DNA of 64,000 nt from Klebsiella grimontii (GCF_900200035.1 NZ_FZTC01000019.1:682001-746000); one strand, 5' to 3'. Positions 1 to 8,702 are shown, counted from the stretch's first letter. Notes: generated by a model not told the origin, from the letters alone. Translations and numbers: made by a program.

Positions 1-2
1 AC

Positions 3-1259
3 TATTATCTATGGGCGGATAGCGATGATGACGATACGCCGCCGATGTTTCCCGGCGTCGAGGAGAGCATCTGGACGTGGGATGAAGAAGCCGGGCAATA
101 TTTTCGCCATATGTTTTATCGTCACGAACCCGATCTCAACCTGGCCTCGCCTGCCGTTATTAAAGAGGTCGAAAATATCATTATCTTTTGGCTGAAGCTG
201 GGGGTTTCCGGCTTTCGTCTGGATGCCGCTGCGCATCTCACAAAGCAGGCCGGACGCGGCGAGGAGAAACGGGGGCTGTGGATCCTGGAACATCTGCGCC
301 GACTTGTCGAGCGGCATAACCCGCAGGCCATTCTGCTGGGCGAAGTTGACGTTGACGTCGAGCAGTACCGCGACTATTTCGGTGATAATAACCGGCTTAA
401 CATGGTGCTTAACTTCTGGTTGAACAAATACTTTTACGTCAGTCTCGCCAGCCAGAACGCGCGCCCGCTGATTAACGCAATAAAGAAAACCATCGTCCCT
501 CCCGACGCCTGCTGCTTCGCTAACTGGTTGCGTAATCATGATGAGCTGGATCTGGAGGGTATCGGCAACAAGAACAAGCAGACCGTGCTGGAGGCCTTCG
601 CGCCGGATGAAAAGATGAACGTTTATCAGCGCGGCATTCGCCGTCGGCTCGCGCCAATGCTAAACGGCAATCGGCAGCGGCTGGCGTTCTGTCACGCCGT
701 GCTGTTTTCGCTGCCCGGCGTACCGATTATGCGTTATGGCGATGAAATCGGCATGGGTGACGATCTGGCGCTCGAAGAGCGGTACGCGGTACGTACGCCG
801 ATGCAGTGGGCCGGTTCAGCCGGCGGCGGCTTCTCCGCAGCCGACCCCGATACCTTTGTTGCCCCCATGATTGACCGGGGGCCGTTTCGCTATCAGAAAG
901 TCAACGTGGCTGATTCACTGCTGCACCGCCATTCCCTCCTGCATCGCATAATGGATATCGCCAATACGCGTTCCGAGTTCCCGGAAATCGCCGTTGCCCC
1001 TTTTCGTATCATTAGCACCGATCGGCAGGCGATTCTGGCGATTTGCTACGATAACCATGAGCGTAGCGTCATCACCTTTCTTAATTTCAGTGAAAAAGCG
1101 CTGCGCTTTACCGCGAAAGGGATCGACGAGGCGGTCTGGACGCCCTGCCTGGCCGACAAAACCTACGCTGACGCGCTTATCCCCGGTAAGCGCGTTGAGC
1201 TGGAGATTAGCGCGTATGGTTACCGCTGGTTCTGGACCAATAGCAGCGCGCTGCGTTAG
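3..1259 (+). CDS. Trehalose synthase-like GH13 glycosidase, 5' end missing
   Basis: This is the C-terminal part of an alpha-amylase-family (GH13) enzyme; the open frame runs in from the left edge, so the start lies outside the window. Three GH13 catalytic landmarks are visible: the nucleophile Asp in GFRLDA (codon 222-224), the acid/base Glu in LLGEVD (codon 342-344) and the transition-state Asp in LRNHDELDLE (codon 540-542). The LRNHDEL, YGDEIGMGD and VRTPMQW segments resemble trehalose synthase (maltose alpha-D-glucosyltransferase), which interconverts maltose and trehalose. The C-terminal 100 residues fit the beta-sandwich domain C. Its stop overlaps the stop of the convergent SDR gene. 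GH13 membership is secure. Trehalose synthase rather than another maltose-acting enzyme is family inference, since domain A is incomplete. Confidence 0.85.
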   Translation, partial: YYLWADSDDDDTPPMFPGVEESIWTWDEEAGQYFRHMFYRHEPDLNLASPAVIKEVENIIIFWLKLGVSGFRLDAAAHLTKQAGRGEEKRGLWILEHLRRLVERHNPQAILLGEVDVDVEQYRDYFGDNNRLNMVLNFWLNKYFYVSLASQNARPLINAIKKTIVPPDACCFANWLRNHDELDLEGIGNKNKQTVLEAFAPDEKMNVYQRGIRRRLAPMLNGNRQRLAFCHAVLFSLPGVPIMRYGDEIGMGDDLALEERYAVRTPMQWAGSAGGGFSAADPDTFVAPMIDRGPFRYQKVNVADSLLHRHSLLHRIMDIANTRSEFPEIAVAPFRIISTDRQAILAICYDNHERSVITFLNFSEKALRFTAKGIDEAVWTPCLADKTYADALIPGKRVELEISAYGYRWFWTNSSALR

Positions 1260-2245
1260 CGGTGTTTGCGCGAGGTCAACCATCTTGCCAGGAGCAATCC
1301 GGCCACCGCCGCGCCGCCCAGCAGCGTTTTTCCCGGCACACCGGAGGTAATGGCGGTGGCGCGATATTTCGCCTCGGAGGAGAAACGCCCGTGGGTTTTA
1401 TGTAATCCCCTGACCGGTTGTTCGAGGTAGTCCTGACGGTCATCAGCGTTCAAATGGCGTGTCATTTGCCCTTCCCATGCTTTTTTGACCATCAGCCGGT
1501 CAAGCAAGCCGGGGAAAAGAAATTGCCCCACAATGGACTGGATCGTGCTGCTCCCCACCCAAAGTTCACGTACGGGCCTGCGCGCGACGTTGAAAATAGC
1601 CTGCGCGGCCACTTCCGGCTGAAATACCGGCGGCACCGGGCGCATCGCCCAGGCGAACTTATTGCGCGCCCACTCAAACTGCGGCGTATTCAGCCCCGGC
1701 ATCTGCACCATGGCAATGCTCACGCCGCTATTTTCATGCATTAGTTCAGTGCGAACCGCATCGGTAAAGCCGCGAATCGCAGCCTTCGCCCCGCAGTAGG
1801 CGGATTGTAGCGGAATTGAGCGATAGGCCAGCGCGGAGCCGACCTGGATAATCACCCCGCGATCGCGGGGCGTCATGAGCTCCAGCGCGGCGCGAGTCCC
1901 GTTGACGTAGCCCAGATAGGTGACCTCCGTGACCCGCAAAAATTCGTCGTGCGTCATCGCCCGGAAAGGCGCCAGCACCGCGCACATCGCGTTATTGACC
2001 CACACGTCGATCGCCCCGAGCCGATTTTCAATTTCGCCGGCGGCCGCCAGCAGCGCATCGGCATGAGCCACATCGGCCTCGACGGTATGAACCCGAACGC
2101 CATAGCGAAGGAGCTCCCGTTTCGTCGCTTCCAGGCCGTGATCATCGCGGGCAATAATGCCGACGTCATAGCCTGCCTGCGCAAAGCGCAAGGCCGTTGC
2201 TTTGCCGACTCCCGCAGTACCGCCAGTGATCGCCATGACTGCCAT
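1256..2245 (-). CDS. SDR family oxidoreductase
   Basis: Short-chain dehydrogenase/reductase of 329 residues, longer than the usual 250. The nucleotide-binding motif TGGTAGVG lies at residues 7-14, the NNA motif near residue 85, and the catalytic Ser, Tyr and Lys in the segment GSALAYRSIPLQSAYCGAKA. The extra C-terminal 80 residues end in a short hydrophobic stretch followed by RKHR, which could anchor the protein to the membrane. The start is supported by GGAGG five bases upstream. It lies upstream-to-downstream with the PncC-like gene (25 bp apart, same strand), so the two may be co-transcribed. The substrate cannot be told from sequence. Confidence 0.85.
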   Translation of the reverse strand: MAVMAITGGTAGVGKATALRFAQAGYDVGIIARDDHGLEATKRELLRYGVRVHTVEADVAHADALLAAAGEIENRLGAIDVWVNNAMCAVLAPFRAMTHDEFLRVTEVTYLGYVNGTRAALELMTPRDRGVIIQVGSALAYRSIPLQSAYCGAKAAIRGFTDAVRTELMHENSGVSIAMVQMPGLNTPQFEWARNKFAWAMRPVPPVFQPEVAAQAIFNVARRPVRELWVGSSTIQSIVGQFLFPGLLDRLMVKKAWEGQMTRHLNADDRQDYLEQPVRGLHKTHGRFSSEAKYRATAITSGVPGKTLLGGAAVAGLLLARWLTSRKHR

Positions 2246-2269
2246 ACAAACCTCCGCAATAAGGGTGTG

Positions 2270-2788
2270 TTATGCGCTCTGCCAGCCGGGCAGCTTTTCC
2301 ATCAGCATCGCCAGCGAATAGCGCACGGCTTTTTCCACCACGTCCTGGCACTCGCCGGAAAACAGCGTCTTATGCGCGTCGATTTCGCCGCGAAAGTTCC
2401 ATGCGAACCACACGGTGCCCGCAGGCGTCCCGTCATCGCCGCCGTCAGGTCCCGCGTATCCGCTAATAGCAATGCTGATATCCGCCCCGGAACGCGCCAG
2501 CGCTCCCGTCGACATCTCTTCAACGGTCTGACGGCTGACGGCGCTATATTTTTCCAGCGTCGATGCGTTGACGCCGAGAAGTTTTTGCTTCGCCCGATCG
2601 CTAAAGGTGATTAAGCCAATATCGTAAAATGCGGCCGTATCCGCTTCCGCGCACAGCGCTGCCGCCAGGCTACCGCCGGTGCAAGACTCCGCGGTGGTTA
2701 AGCGTAAACGACGGTCAATCAGCGCGCTGGCGACCTGTTTGGTCAGCTCGCCGGTGGTTTTCGCCTGGTTATAAGGGTTATTTGACAT
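2270..2788 (-). CDS. PncC-like nicotinamide-nucleotide amidohydrolase (CinA C-terminal family)
   Basis: Protein of 172 residues matching the stand-alone CinA C-terminal domain. The family signature AESCTGG is at residues 33-39, and the glycine-rich SGYAGPDGG segment with GTVWFAW follows near residue 110. In E. coli the related proteins are PncC, which deamidates nicotinamide mononucleotide to nicotinate mononucleotide in pyridine nucleotide salvage, and the paralogue YdeJ. Length and general sequence fit YdeJ at least as well as PncC, so the enzymatic role is inferred from the family. Cytoplasmic, no signal peptide. It lies 12 bp downstream of the DUF421 gene, and together with the next two upstream genes may form one transcription unit. 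Confidence 0.8.
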   Translation of the reverse strand: MSNNPYNQAKTTGELTKQVASALIDRRLRLTTAESCTGGSLAAALCAEADTAAFYDIGLITFSDRAKQKLLGVNASTLEKYSAVSRQTVEEMSTGALARSGADISIAISGYAGPDGGDDGTPAGTVWFAWNFRGEIDAHKTLFSGECQDVVEKAVRYSLAMLMEKLPGWQSA

Positions 2789-2800
2789 AAAAAGACCTTT

Positions 2801-3247
2801 TTAACTCTCAGCAGGAATAATAGAAATGTGGCCATTCCGTTCCAGTATGGCATATTTGATTTTACTTAATTCCGTAATCCCCTGATTCTGCCGGGCGGCG
2901 ACCAAAATATCATCGCAGGAGACGTCCACTTTTTTCAGCTTATCGATTAACGGAACGCCATTTTCGACCAATATAACCGGGCAACCATCGAGCGCTGATT
3001 CCGCGCCCGCCGTATATTTTTTCATTAATCCGAAAAGCATATCCACCACGACCAGCGTCATTATCGTCAGCATCGCGCCGGTCACCGAAAAGTCGTTTCC
3101 CAGCAGCGCCTGCTGGGTGGCCTCGCTGATAATAAGCAATAGAATCAGGTCAAAGCTGGTCATTTGTAATAGCGCCCGGCGGCCGGCGATTTTAAATACC
3201 ACCAGCAAAATTAAATAAATCGCTAACGCTCGCAAGACCATCTCCAT
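2801..3247 (-). CDS. DUF421 (YetF/YkjA-like) membrane protein
   Basis: 148 residues. The first 75 or so are strongly hydrophobic and give two or three membrane segments. The rest is a small soluble domain containing the DUF421-typical stretch PVILVENGVPL, followed by a mixed alpha/beta tail. The family is widespread and has no established biochemical role. The start is well supported: AGGAGG sits five bases before the ATG. The gene follows the 167-residue membrane protein gene by 9 bp, so the two are probably translated from one message. Confidence 0.8.
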   Translation of the reverse strand: MEMVLRALAIYLILLVVFKIAGRRALLQMTSFDLILLLIISEATQQALLGNDFSVTGAMLTIMTLVVVDMLFGLMKKYTAGAESALDGCPVILVENGVPLIDKLKKVDVSCDDILVAARQNQGITELSKIKYAILERNGHISIIPAES

Positions 3248-3256
3248 CGCGTCCTC

Positions 3257-3760
3257 CTAAGGGTAAATAAATTGCCAGAAGCGGATTTCGGGTTCGCCGT
3301 TTAGCTGTAAAGAGTGGTTCGATTTTCCCGGACTGATCGGCGTAACGTAAAGCCATATAGAAAAATTATTCATGCTTTTCAAATCATTATACACCAAAAA
3401 CAGCCGATCGTTCTGGCTGTACATCCGATCCGGCCGGGGCCAGATGCTGCCTGGTTCAAAGGAAGAGGTAAAATCACCGCCGAGGCTAAAAATATATTTA
3501 TCGGCGACGCGGGGCCGGGCGGTAATTTTTAGCCTGAACTCGGTTTGTAAACGGCCAAAGCGCTCATAGGTCACCGTTAAATTACCCGGCGCGTTTGTTT
3601 TTTCAGCCGTACTGAAATAGCCACCTGAAAAAATCCCCAACAGTGCCGCCAGAATTATCCCTAATAATATCCCGAGGCCATATTTGCGGGCAGCACATTC
3701 AAAATTAAGAAAAAATTCACTCTCTTTTATCCCGGGCAACCTCTCTTTTTCACTCGCCAT
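3257..3760 (-). CDS. Uncharacterised single-pass membrane protein
   Basis: I do not recognise a named family. The 167-residue product has about 27 hydrophilic N-terminal residues, one clear membrane segment at about residues 28-48 (LGILLGIILAALLGIFSGGY), and a 115-residue C-terminal domain predicted to be mostly beta-strand, probably in the periplasm. It lies 9 bp upstream of the DUF421 gene in the same direction, so the two products may act together in the inner membrane. It reads as an intact gene, with an open frame and ordinary codon use. Confidence 0.65.
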   Translation of the reverse strand: MASEKERLPGIKESEFFLNFECAARKYGLGILLGIILAALLGIFSGGYFSTAEKTNAPGNLTVTYERFGRLQTEFRLKITARPRVADKYIFSLGGDFTSSFEPGSIWPRPDRMYSQNDRLFLVYNDLKSMNNFSIWLYVTPISPGKSNHSLQLNGEPEIRFWQFIYP

Positions 3761-4417
3761 TCTTCACCTCGCCGTTGCGCTTATTATCGGGGCGCCAGTT
3801 TAAGGAATAGCAAGCCCGATTAATATGTCAAGTTCGTCACGGTAAACCCGGATTAATAGCAAATGGTACAGCCCGCTTGTTATTCATGGTTCGTCACTTG
3901 GCCGCCATGGTTGCAACCGGAGGGGGTATATATCAGGTGAATACAAAACCCGGTGGTGCCATCCGGTTTCACTGGGACGAGCAACCCTCTGAATCCTGGC
4001 GGGAAAAATCCCCATTCGCTATGTGTTATCAACATTATCCAGCCCATTAAGTCGATAAGATTGCTGCAGAACGTGACGGACTTCTTTGAGCGCCCGGAAA
4101 TCCGCTTTTTTTGCCACCTGGATGCGCTGGGACCACGCGCTGGATAACTACTGCGCAACGGACACCTTCGGCAGCGCCGGATACCACAGCGCGGGTACGC
4201 TATTCTTCGGCGCCCAGCTCGAAACCTGGTTCTGAAAACCGCGCCTCGTCGGCTAATGACAAGGAAGAGACGCGCCAGCGATTGGCCCTCTTCCTTATTT
4301 TGAACCACAATTATCCTGCCAGATTTCCGTTACCCGGAAATGATCTATCGTGGAGCTTTTCAACTGGCGGAAGGCCACCGACAACAAATGTGATAACAAC
4401 AACGGCGGGTCAGTGAT
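3761..4417. other. Gene-poor interval before ydhS
   Basis: About 650 bp without an intact gene. Besides the maltoporin fragment it contains an inverted repeat at about 4261-4302 (arms AAGGAAGAG and CTCTTCCTT, then a T-rich stretch), which could end transcription of the lost porin gene. The promoter for ydhS presumably lies in the AT-rich stretch after 4290, but no clear -35/-10 pair was identified. A 142-codon reverse frame here is rich in Arg and Cys and looks spurious. Confidence 0.5.
4055..4235 (+). pseudogene. Remnant of a LamB/BglH/ScrY-type maltoporin, C-terminal end
   Basis: The last ~60 codons of a sugar porin survive. Reading from 4055 gives IRLLQNVTDFFERPEIRFF. After dropping one T from the run of seven Ts at 4106-4112, the frame continues as ATWMRWDHALDNYC, then a glycine-rich stretch, and ends in FGAQLETWF before a TGA at 4233. 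The FF-RPEIRFFATWM block and the terminal Q-E-W-F are typical of the final beta-strands of trimeric carbohydrate porins. No 5' part was found in the 300 bp upstream. It is therefore a decayed, frameshifted fragment. Confidence 0.7.
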
Positions 4418-6028
4418 ATGAAGAAAATTGCCATTATCGGCGCCGGTCCAACCGGGATTTATACCCTGTTTTCACTCCTTAAACGCGGTGAACCGCTGGA
4501 CGTGTCCATTTACGAACAGGCTGAGGAAGCGGGCGTGGGCATGCCCTATAGCGATGAAGAAAACTCGCGCATGATGCTGGCCAATATCGCCAGTATTGAA
4601 ATCCCGCCTCTGCAGAGCACCTATCTCGACTGGCTGAAGGCCCAGAGCCGGACGCACCTTGCGCGCTATGGCGTCGATTATGAGGCGTTGCACGATCGCC
4701 AGTTTTTGCCGCGCATCCTGCTGGGCGAATACTTTCGCGACCAGTTCCTTGGCCTGGTCGTCGAGGCCAGGGAACAGGGCTTTCACATCCGGGTCAATGA
4801 GTCCTGCCGGGTCAGCGACCTGCAGGCGACCACTGAAGGGGTCAGACTGTGGGTCGAGGATGGGCCGGTCGCCGAAGCCTTCGACCTCGCGGTGATTGCC
4901 ACCGGCCACGTCTGGCCCGATGAAGAAGAGTCGACCCGCACCTGGTTTCCCAGCCCGTGGTCTGGCCTCATGGAAGCCAGCATTCCCCCCTGCCGGGTGG
5001 GGATTATGGGCACCTCGCTCAGCGGGATTGACGCCGCGATGGCCGTCGCCGTCCAGCACGGCCGGTTTATGGGGTCCGACGATGACGCCCTCGCCTTCAG
5101 GCTGGACGAGGCAAGCGAAGCGCTAAAAATCGTGCTGATGTCGCGCTCCGGCATTTTGCCGGAAGCGGATTTTTACTGCCCCATTCCCTGGGAGCCGCTG
5201 AACATCGTCAGCGAAAGCGCGATGGAACACGCCATCGCCGCGGGCAGCGACGGTCTGCTCGATCGCGTCTTTGAGCTGGTAGCGCAGGAAATCGCGCTTG
5301 CCGACCCCCTATGGAGCGAAAATATCGCCCTTCACAGCCTGAATGCCGACAGCTTCAGCGAGGCGTGGTTCGCAAAGCGCCAGCAGCACAACCCGTTCAA
5401 CTGGGCGCAGGCAAACCTTGAGGAAGTCGAACGCAACAAACGCGCGCGATACACGGTTCCCTGGCGCTACGCGATCCTGCGGCTGCATGAAGCCGTGCAG
5501 GCGATGGTCCCTCATCTTAATGACCATGACCGGGAGCGTTTCAAAAATGGCCTTGCGCGGGTCTTTATCGACTGCTATGCCGCCATTCCTTCGGAGTCTA
5601 TTCGCCGGCTGCTGGCGCTGCGCGAAGCGGGCGTCATCAGTATTCTCGCCTTAGGGCATGACTATGAGATGGCGGTTGAGGAGGAAAAAACGGTGATTAC
5701 CAGCGAACAAAATCGCTATACGTTTGATGTGTTTATTGATGCCAGAGGGCAAAAAGCGCTGAAAAATAAAGACCTGCCCTTTCCGCACTTAAGGGAGCAA
5801 CTGCTGGCGACCGGCGAAGATATCCCGGAAGTCGGAGACGATTATACGTTACTGGAGCCCTCCGAGGTGCGTGGACGCATCGCCTTTGCCGCCATCCCCT
5901 GGCTGATGCACGACCAGCCTTTTGTGCAGGGGATCACCGCCTGCGCGGAAATCGGCGCGGCGATAGCGAAGGCCATATCCGCGCCGGCGAGCCGCTCCCG
6001 CCGCCGCTTGTCGCCAATCGATCTTTAA
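4418..6028 (+). CDS. ydhS: FAD/NAD(P)-binding protein YdhS
   Basis: 536-residue flavoprotein that aligns along its whole length with E. coli YdhS (about 534 residues). The N-terminal dinucleotide-binding motif IGAGPTG is at residues 7-13, followed by MPYSDEENSRMMLANIASIEIPP, almost identical to YdhS. A second nucleotide-binding motif (GIMGTSLSG) lies near residue 195, and the conserved PWLMHDQPFVQG is near the C-terminus. The domain is the FAD-NAD(P)-binding type seen in uncharacterised cytoplasmic oxidoreductases, and the reaction is not known. The gene appears monocistronic. A GC-rich inverted repeat (GGGCCGCCC/GGGCGGCC) directly follows the stop. Confidence 0.93.
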   Translation: MKKIAIIGAGPTGIYTLFSLLKRGEPLDVSIYEQAEEAGVGMPYSDEENSRMMLANIASIEIPPLQSTYLDWLKAQSRTHLARYGVDYEALHDRQFLPRILLGEYFRDQFLGLVVEAREQGFHIRVNESCRVSDLQATTEGVRLWVEDGPVAEAFDLAVIATGHVWPDEEESTRTWFPSPWSGLMEASIPPCRVGIMGTSLSGIDAAMAVAVQHGRFMGSDDDALAFRLDEASEALKIVLMSRSGILPEADFYCPIPWEPLNIVSESAMEHAIAAGSDGLLDRVFELVAQEIALADPLWSENIALHSLNADSFSEAWFAKRQQHNPFNWAQANLEEVERNKRARYTVPWRYAILRLHEAVQAMVPHLNDHDRERFKNGLARVFIDCYAAIPSESIRRLLALREAGVISILALGHDYEMAVEEEKTVITSEQNRYTFDVFIDARGQKALKNKDLPFPHLREQLLATGEDIPEVGDDYTLLEPSEVRGRIAFAAIPWLMHDQPFVQGITACAEIGAAIAKAISAPASRSRRRLSPIDL

Positions 6029-6055
6029 CCCGGGCCGCCCTCGCGGGCGGCCGTT

Positions 6056-6205
6056 CTAGCGCTTTCCGGGCTGCGGGTGCCAGGGATCTTTTTTATGATC
6101 TTCGCTGTCATCTCTTTTTCTTGGCACTTCACCCTGTTCGCGCGGATCCTCTTTCGACGGATGACGGCCCCGCTTATCCGGGTCGGCTGGATTTTTTACG
6201 GACAT
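6056..6205 (-). CDS. Small highly charged protein, 49 residues
   Basis: A short reverse-strand gene. The ATG at 6205 is preceded by an AGGAG core (about 10 bp upstream, past an overlapping out-of-frame ATG). The product, beginning MSVKNPADPDKRGRHPSKED and ending KKDPWHPQPGKR, is extremely hydrophilic, rich in Lys, Arg, Asp, Glu and Pro, with no hydrophobic core, so it is probably disordered. It lies 21 bp downstream of ydeI in the same direction and may share its transcript. I recognise no family. Coding status rests on the ribosome site, position and regular composition only. Confidence 0.5.
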   Translation of the reverse strand: MSVKNPADPDKRGRHPSKEDPREQGEVPRKRDDSEDHKKDPWHPQPGKR

Positions 6206-6226
6206 GCATTTCTCCTGGCTACGCGA

Positions 6227-6625
6227 TTATTTCTGGATCCGGTCCACCCGCACCACCGGCGGCGTCATTTTTTTATCGAGGCTGCCGTTGATGCTGATCA
6301 TCTGATCGGGTTTCACTTCGCGGCCATCAAAAACCGCGGCGGGAATAATCAGCGCAATGGTGTCGGTTTTATCGCGAAAGCTGTAGCGATCGTCGCCGTG
6401 CTGCTCGATAAGATTGCCGCGTAATGAGATGGTTGCCCCGTCGTGCATATCCAGCGCCTGGCGCACGGTCATGATCCGGCCATCTTCAGTCCCGCGATAG
6501 CCGTCATCAATTTTATGCGGCGGCGGCGGTGCGGCATCTTTTTTAAATCCGCCTTCATCTGCGGCATACACGCCTTGCGCCATCAGCGAACAGAAAATAA
6601 CAGCCAGTAATTTTTTCATCAGCAC
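6227..6625 (-). CDS. ydeI: YdeI-like periplasmic OB-fold (BOF) stress protein
   Basis: 132 residues with a clear signal peptide ([22 protein letters not shown], cleavage after about residue 22). The mature part carries the conserved stretches [39 protein letters not shown] and INGSLDKK that match E. coli YdeI (130 residues) of the bacterial OB-fold family. Homologues are periplasmic and have been linked to resistance to hydrogen peroxide and antimicrobial peptides. Identification is by whole-length similarity. The ATG at 6625 or the next Met two residues later could be used. Confidence 0.9.
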   Translation of the reverse strand: MLMKKLLAVIFCSLMAQGVYAADEGGFKKDAAPPPPHKIDDGYRGTEDGRIMTVRQALDMHDGATISLRGNLIEQHGDDRYSFRDKTDTIALIIPAAVFDGREVKPDQMISINGSLDKKMTPPVVRVDRIQK

Positions 6626-6992
6626 TACCTCCAGCGTATTGTTCTTTTGTCTTAATAAGTCTGGTTGCTGCTGTTCATTTTCACAAGCCGGACATGTTAT
6701 GAATCATCCGAGAAATATTTTTGACGCCTTCTCAAAGCGCGTAAATATAAGCGAGGCGGAGCAATATATCTGCGCTAAATATACCGTCAGGCTTATCATA
6801 GAATAATCCTAAAATGGCCAACGCTGCCGTCGCTTCACATTTTAAAAAGTTTCCCGGCAATCAGTAAATTACCGTTCGGAGATGAATAAAAGCGCAACAA
6901 TTATAAAAGCGAAGCCGTTCAAATATTCCCCGATATTCCACGGCAGGCTGACCAGGCAACTACGCTTACTCTTTTAACACGAGGAGGTCAGT
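6626..6992. other. Divergent intergenic region, ydeI / SDR
   Basis: About 370 AT-rich bases separate ydeI (leftward) from the SDR gene (rightward) and must hold both promoters. I see no additional ORF with a ribosome site and no confident -35/-10 pair. The rightward gene has a strong ribosome site, GAGGAGG five bases before its ATG. Confidence 0.4.
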
Positions 6993-7877
6993 ATGAGCGA
7001 TTACGCTAATAATACCGCGAAGTATCCCCGTCCCCCGTTTGTTGACCAGCCGCAATCGCCGCCGGGTCTTGCCGAAGAGATGAAGCCGCAGCCGGACCAC
7101 GGCGAACTGAGCTATGTCGGTTCCGGTCGGCTCGCCGGTAAACGCGCCCTGATTACCGGCGGCGATTCAGGGATTGGCCGTGCGGTCGCGATCGCCTTCG
7201 CCCGAGAGGGCGCCGATGTGGCGATCAACTATCTGCCGGAAGAGGAATCCGATGCGCAAACCGTGATTGCCCTCATTGAGGCCGAAGGACGTCAGGCCGT
7301 CGCGATTCCGGGAGATGTGCGCGACGAGTCCTTCTGCGAAACCCTGGTCGAACAGGCCGCCAGCGAACTCGGCGGGCTGGATATTCTGGTCAATAACGCC
7401 GGACGCCAGCAATATTGCGAATCGCTGGAAGAATTAACCACCGCCGACTTTGACGCCACCTTCAAAACCAACGTTTATGCGGCCTTCTGGATCACTAAAG
7501 CCGCCCTGCGTCACCTTAAAGAACACAGCGCGATCATTAATACTTCATCAGTCCAGGCCTTTAAGCCAAGCCCCATCCTGCTGGACTATGCGCAAACCAA
7601 AGCGTGCCTGGTGGCGTTCACCAAGTCGCTGGCCAAACAGCTGGGGCCGAAGGGCATTCGGGTCAACGCCGTCGCCCCCGGCCCCTACTGGACAGTGCTG
7701 CAGTCAAGCGGCGGCCAGCCGGATGAGAAAGTTCGTCAGTTCGGCGCCGATACGCCGCTGGGCCGCCCCGGCCAACCGGTAGAGATTGCGCCGCTGTACG
7801 TAACCCTGGCTTCCGACGCCTGCTCCTTCACCTCCGGCCAGGTGTGGTGCTCCGACGGCGGTGACGGCGTGGTATAA
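6993..7877 (+). CDS. YghA-type SDR family oxidoreductase
   Basis: 294 residues with the extended N-terminus typical of the YghA/YhxC group of short-chain dehydrogenases: a proline-rich head, then YVGSGRLAGKRALITGGDSGIGR with the cofactor motif TGGDSGIG at residues 55-62. The NNAG motif and catalytic Ser/Tyr/Lys (SSVQAF...LLDYAQTKA) are intact, as is the VAPGPYWT segment after the active site. Homologues in this group are NADP(H)-dependent aldehyde or ketone reductases often found with general stress genes; the substrate is not known. Start is set by GAGGAGG. A separate promoter is likely because the upstream genes are divergent. Confidence 0.88.
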   Translation: MSDYANNTAKYPRPPFVDQPQSPPGLAEEMKPQPDHGELSYVGSGRLAGKRALITGGDSGIGRAVAIAFAREGADVAINYLPEEESDAQTVIALIEAEGRQAVAIPGDVRDESFCETLVEQAASELGGLDILVNNAGRQQYCESLEELTTADFDATFKTNVYAAFWITKAALRHLKEHSAIINTSSVQAFKPSPILLDYAQTKACLVAFTKSLAKQLGPKGIRVNAVAPGPYWTVLQSSGGQPDEKVRQFGADTPLGRPGQPVEIAPLYVTLASDACSFTSGQVWCSDGGDGVV

Positions 7878-7895
7878 GCCGCAGGCGGCGCGCCC

Positions 7896-8702
7896 TCAGC
7901 GGTGCGCCGTCGTATTCAGGCAGGCGAGATATTTCTGCGCTGAATCTAAAACGATCTGCCGGGCATTTTTCGTGACGTTCTGCCCCTCGAAGGCGCCGTA
8001 CAGCGCCTCAAAGGGCGTATCGCCCAGACGCTCAACGATCTTCTCAACGCTGGCTGCCGCCAGCGGCAGCAAATTGGGATAGCTCCACATAAACGAAACG
8101 GCGTGCGCCCCCGGCGTCACCTGGATAATATCGCCCGCCAGCATGATGCCGTCATCTTTTGCCCAGTGCAGAACGGTCCCACCGGCGAAATGCCCGCCCA
8201 GCCGCAGCAGCCGCACCGCAGGGAGGATCTCCAGCGCATCCCCTTCCCACAGCGTGATTGCCGGGCTATCGCGCATAATCCATTCGCGATCGCTGGCATG
8301 AAGGTAGATTCGCGCATCGAAGGCTTCCGCCCACGTCTGCATCGTGGTGTAGTAATGAGGATGAGAAATGGCGATCGCTTTTATCCCGCCCAGCGCGGCT
8401 ATCAGCGTTTTTGTCGCCGCGTCCAGATTGGCGATGCAGTCCCACAGAATATTCCCCTGCGGGGTGAGCAGCAGAAACGCGCGCTGGTCGATGGCAAATT
8501 TCGGTACCGTCTTGATGCTCAACAGCTCGCCGCAATGCTGCTGCCACTTATTCACATGGGTGCGAACCAGAGTCTCTAATTCAATCCATGCCTGGCCGCT
8601 GGCCGGGACGTACTGACGTTCATCCTCACAGATACGGCACCGGCTCAGGGTGTTGTCGCCGTCGTCGTAAGAAGTGCCGCAGGTCGCGCACAGCTTGATC
8701 AT
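7896..8702 (-). CDS. Metallo-beta-lactamase-fold protein with N-terminal zinc ribbon
   Basis: 268 residues. The N-terminus carries two CxxC pairs (Cys5/Cys8 and Cys22/Cys25), a rubredoxin-like zinc ribbon. A metallo-beta-lactamase fold follows. The usual HxHxDH metal motif appears as SHPHYYTTMQTW (His114, His116), so the Asp-His half is missing. The later GGHFAGG and GDII segments, which normally supply further ligands, are present. Members with this altered motif are annotated only as MBL-fold hydrolases and no substrate is established. The gene stands alone between convergent and co-directional neighbours. Confidence 0.75.
   Translation of the reverse strand: MIKLCATCGTSYDDGDNTLSRCRICEDERQYVPASGQAWIELETLVRTHVNKWQQHCGELLSIKTVPKFAIDQRAFLLLTPQGNILWDCIANLDAATKTLIAALGGIKAIAISHPHYYTTMQTWAEAFDARIYLHASDREWIMRDSPAITLWEGDALEILPAVRLLRLGGHFAGGTVLHWAKDDGIMLAGDIIQVTPGAHAVSFMWSYPNLLPLAAASVEKIVERLGDTPFEALYGAFEGQNVTKNARQIVLDSAQKYLACLNTTAHR

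Noticed and set aside
3880-4308. 142-codon reverse frame in the ydhS upstream region
   Set aside because: Composition is rich in Arg and Cys without domain likeness, and it runs opposite to the readable maltoporin remnant.
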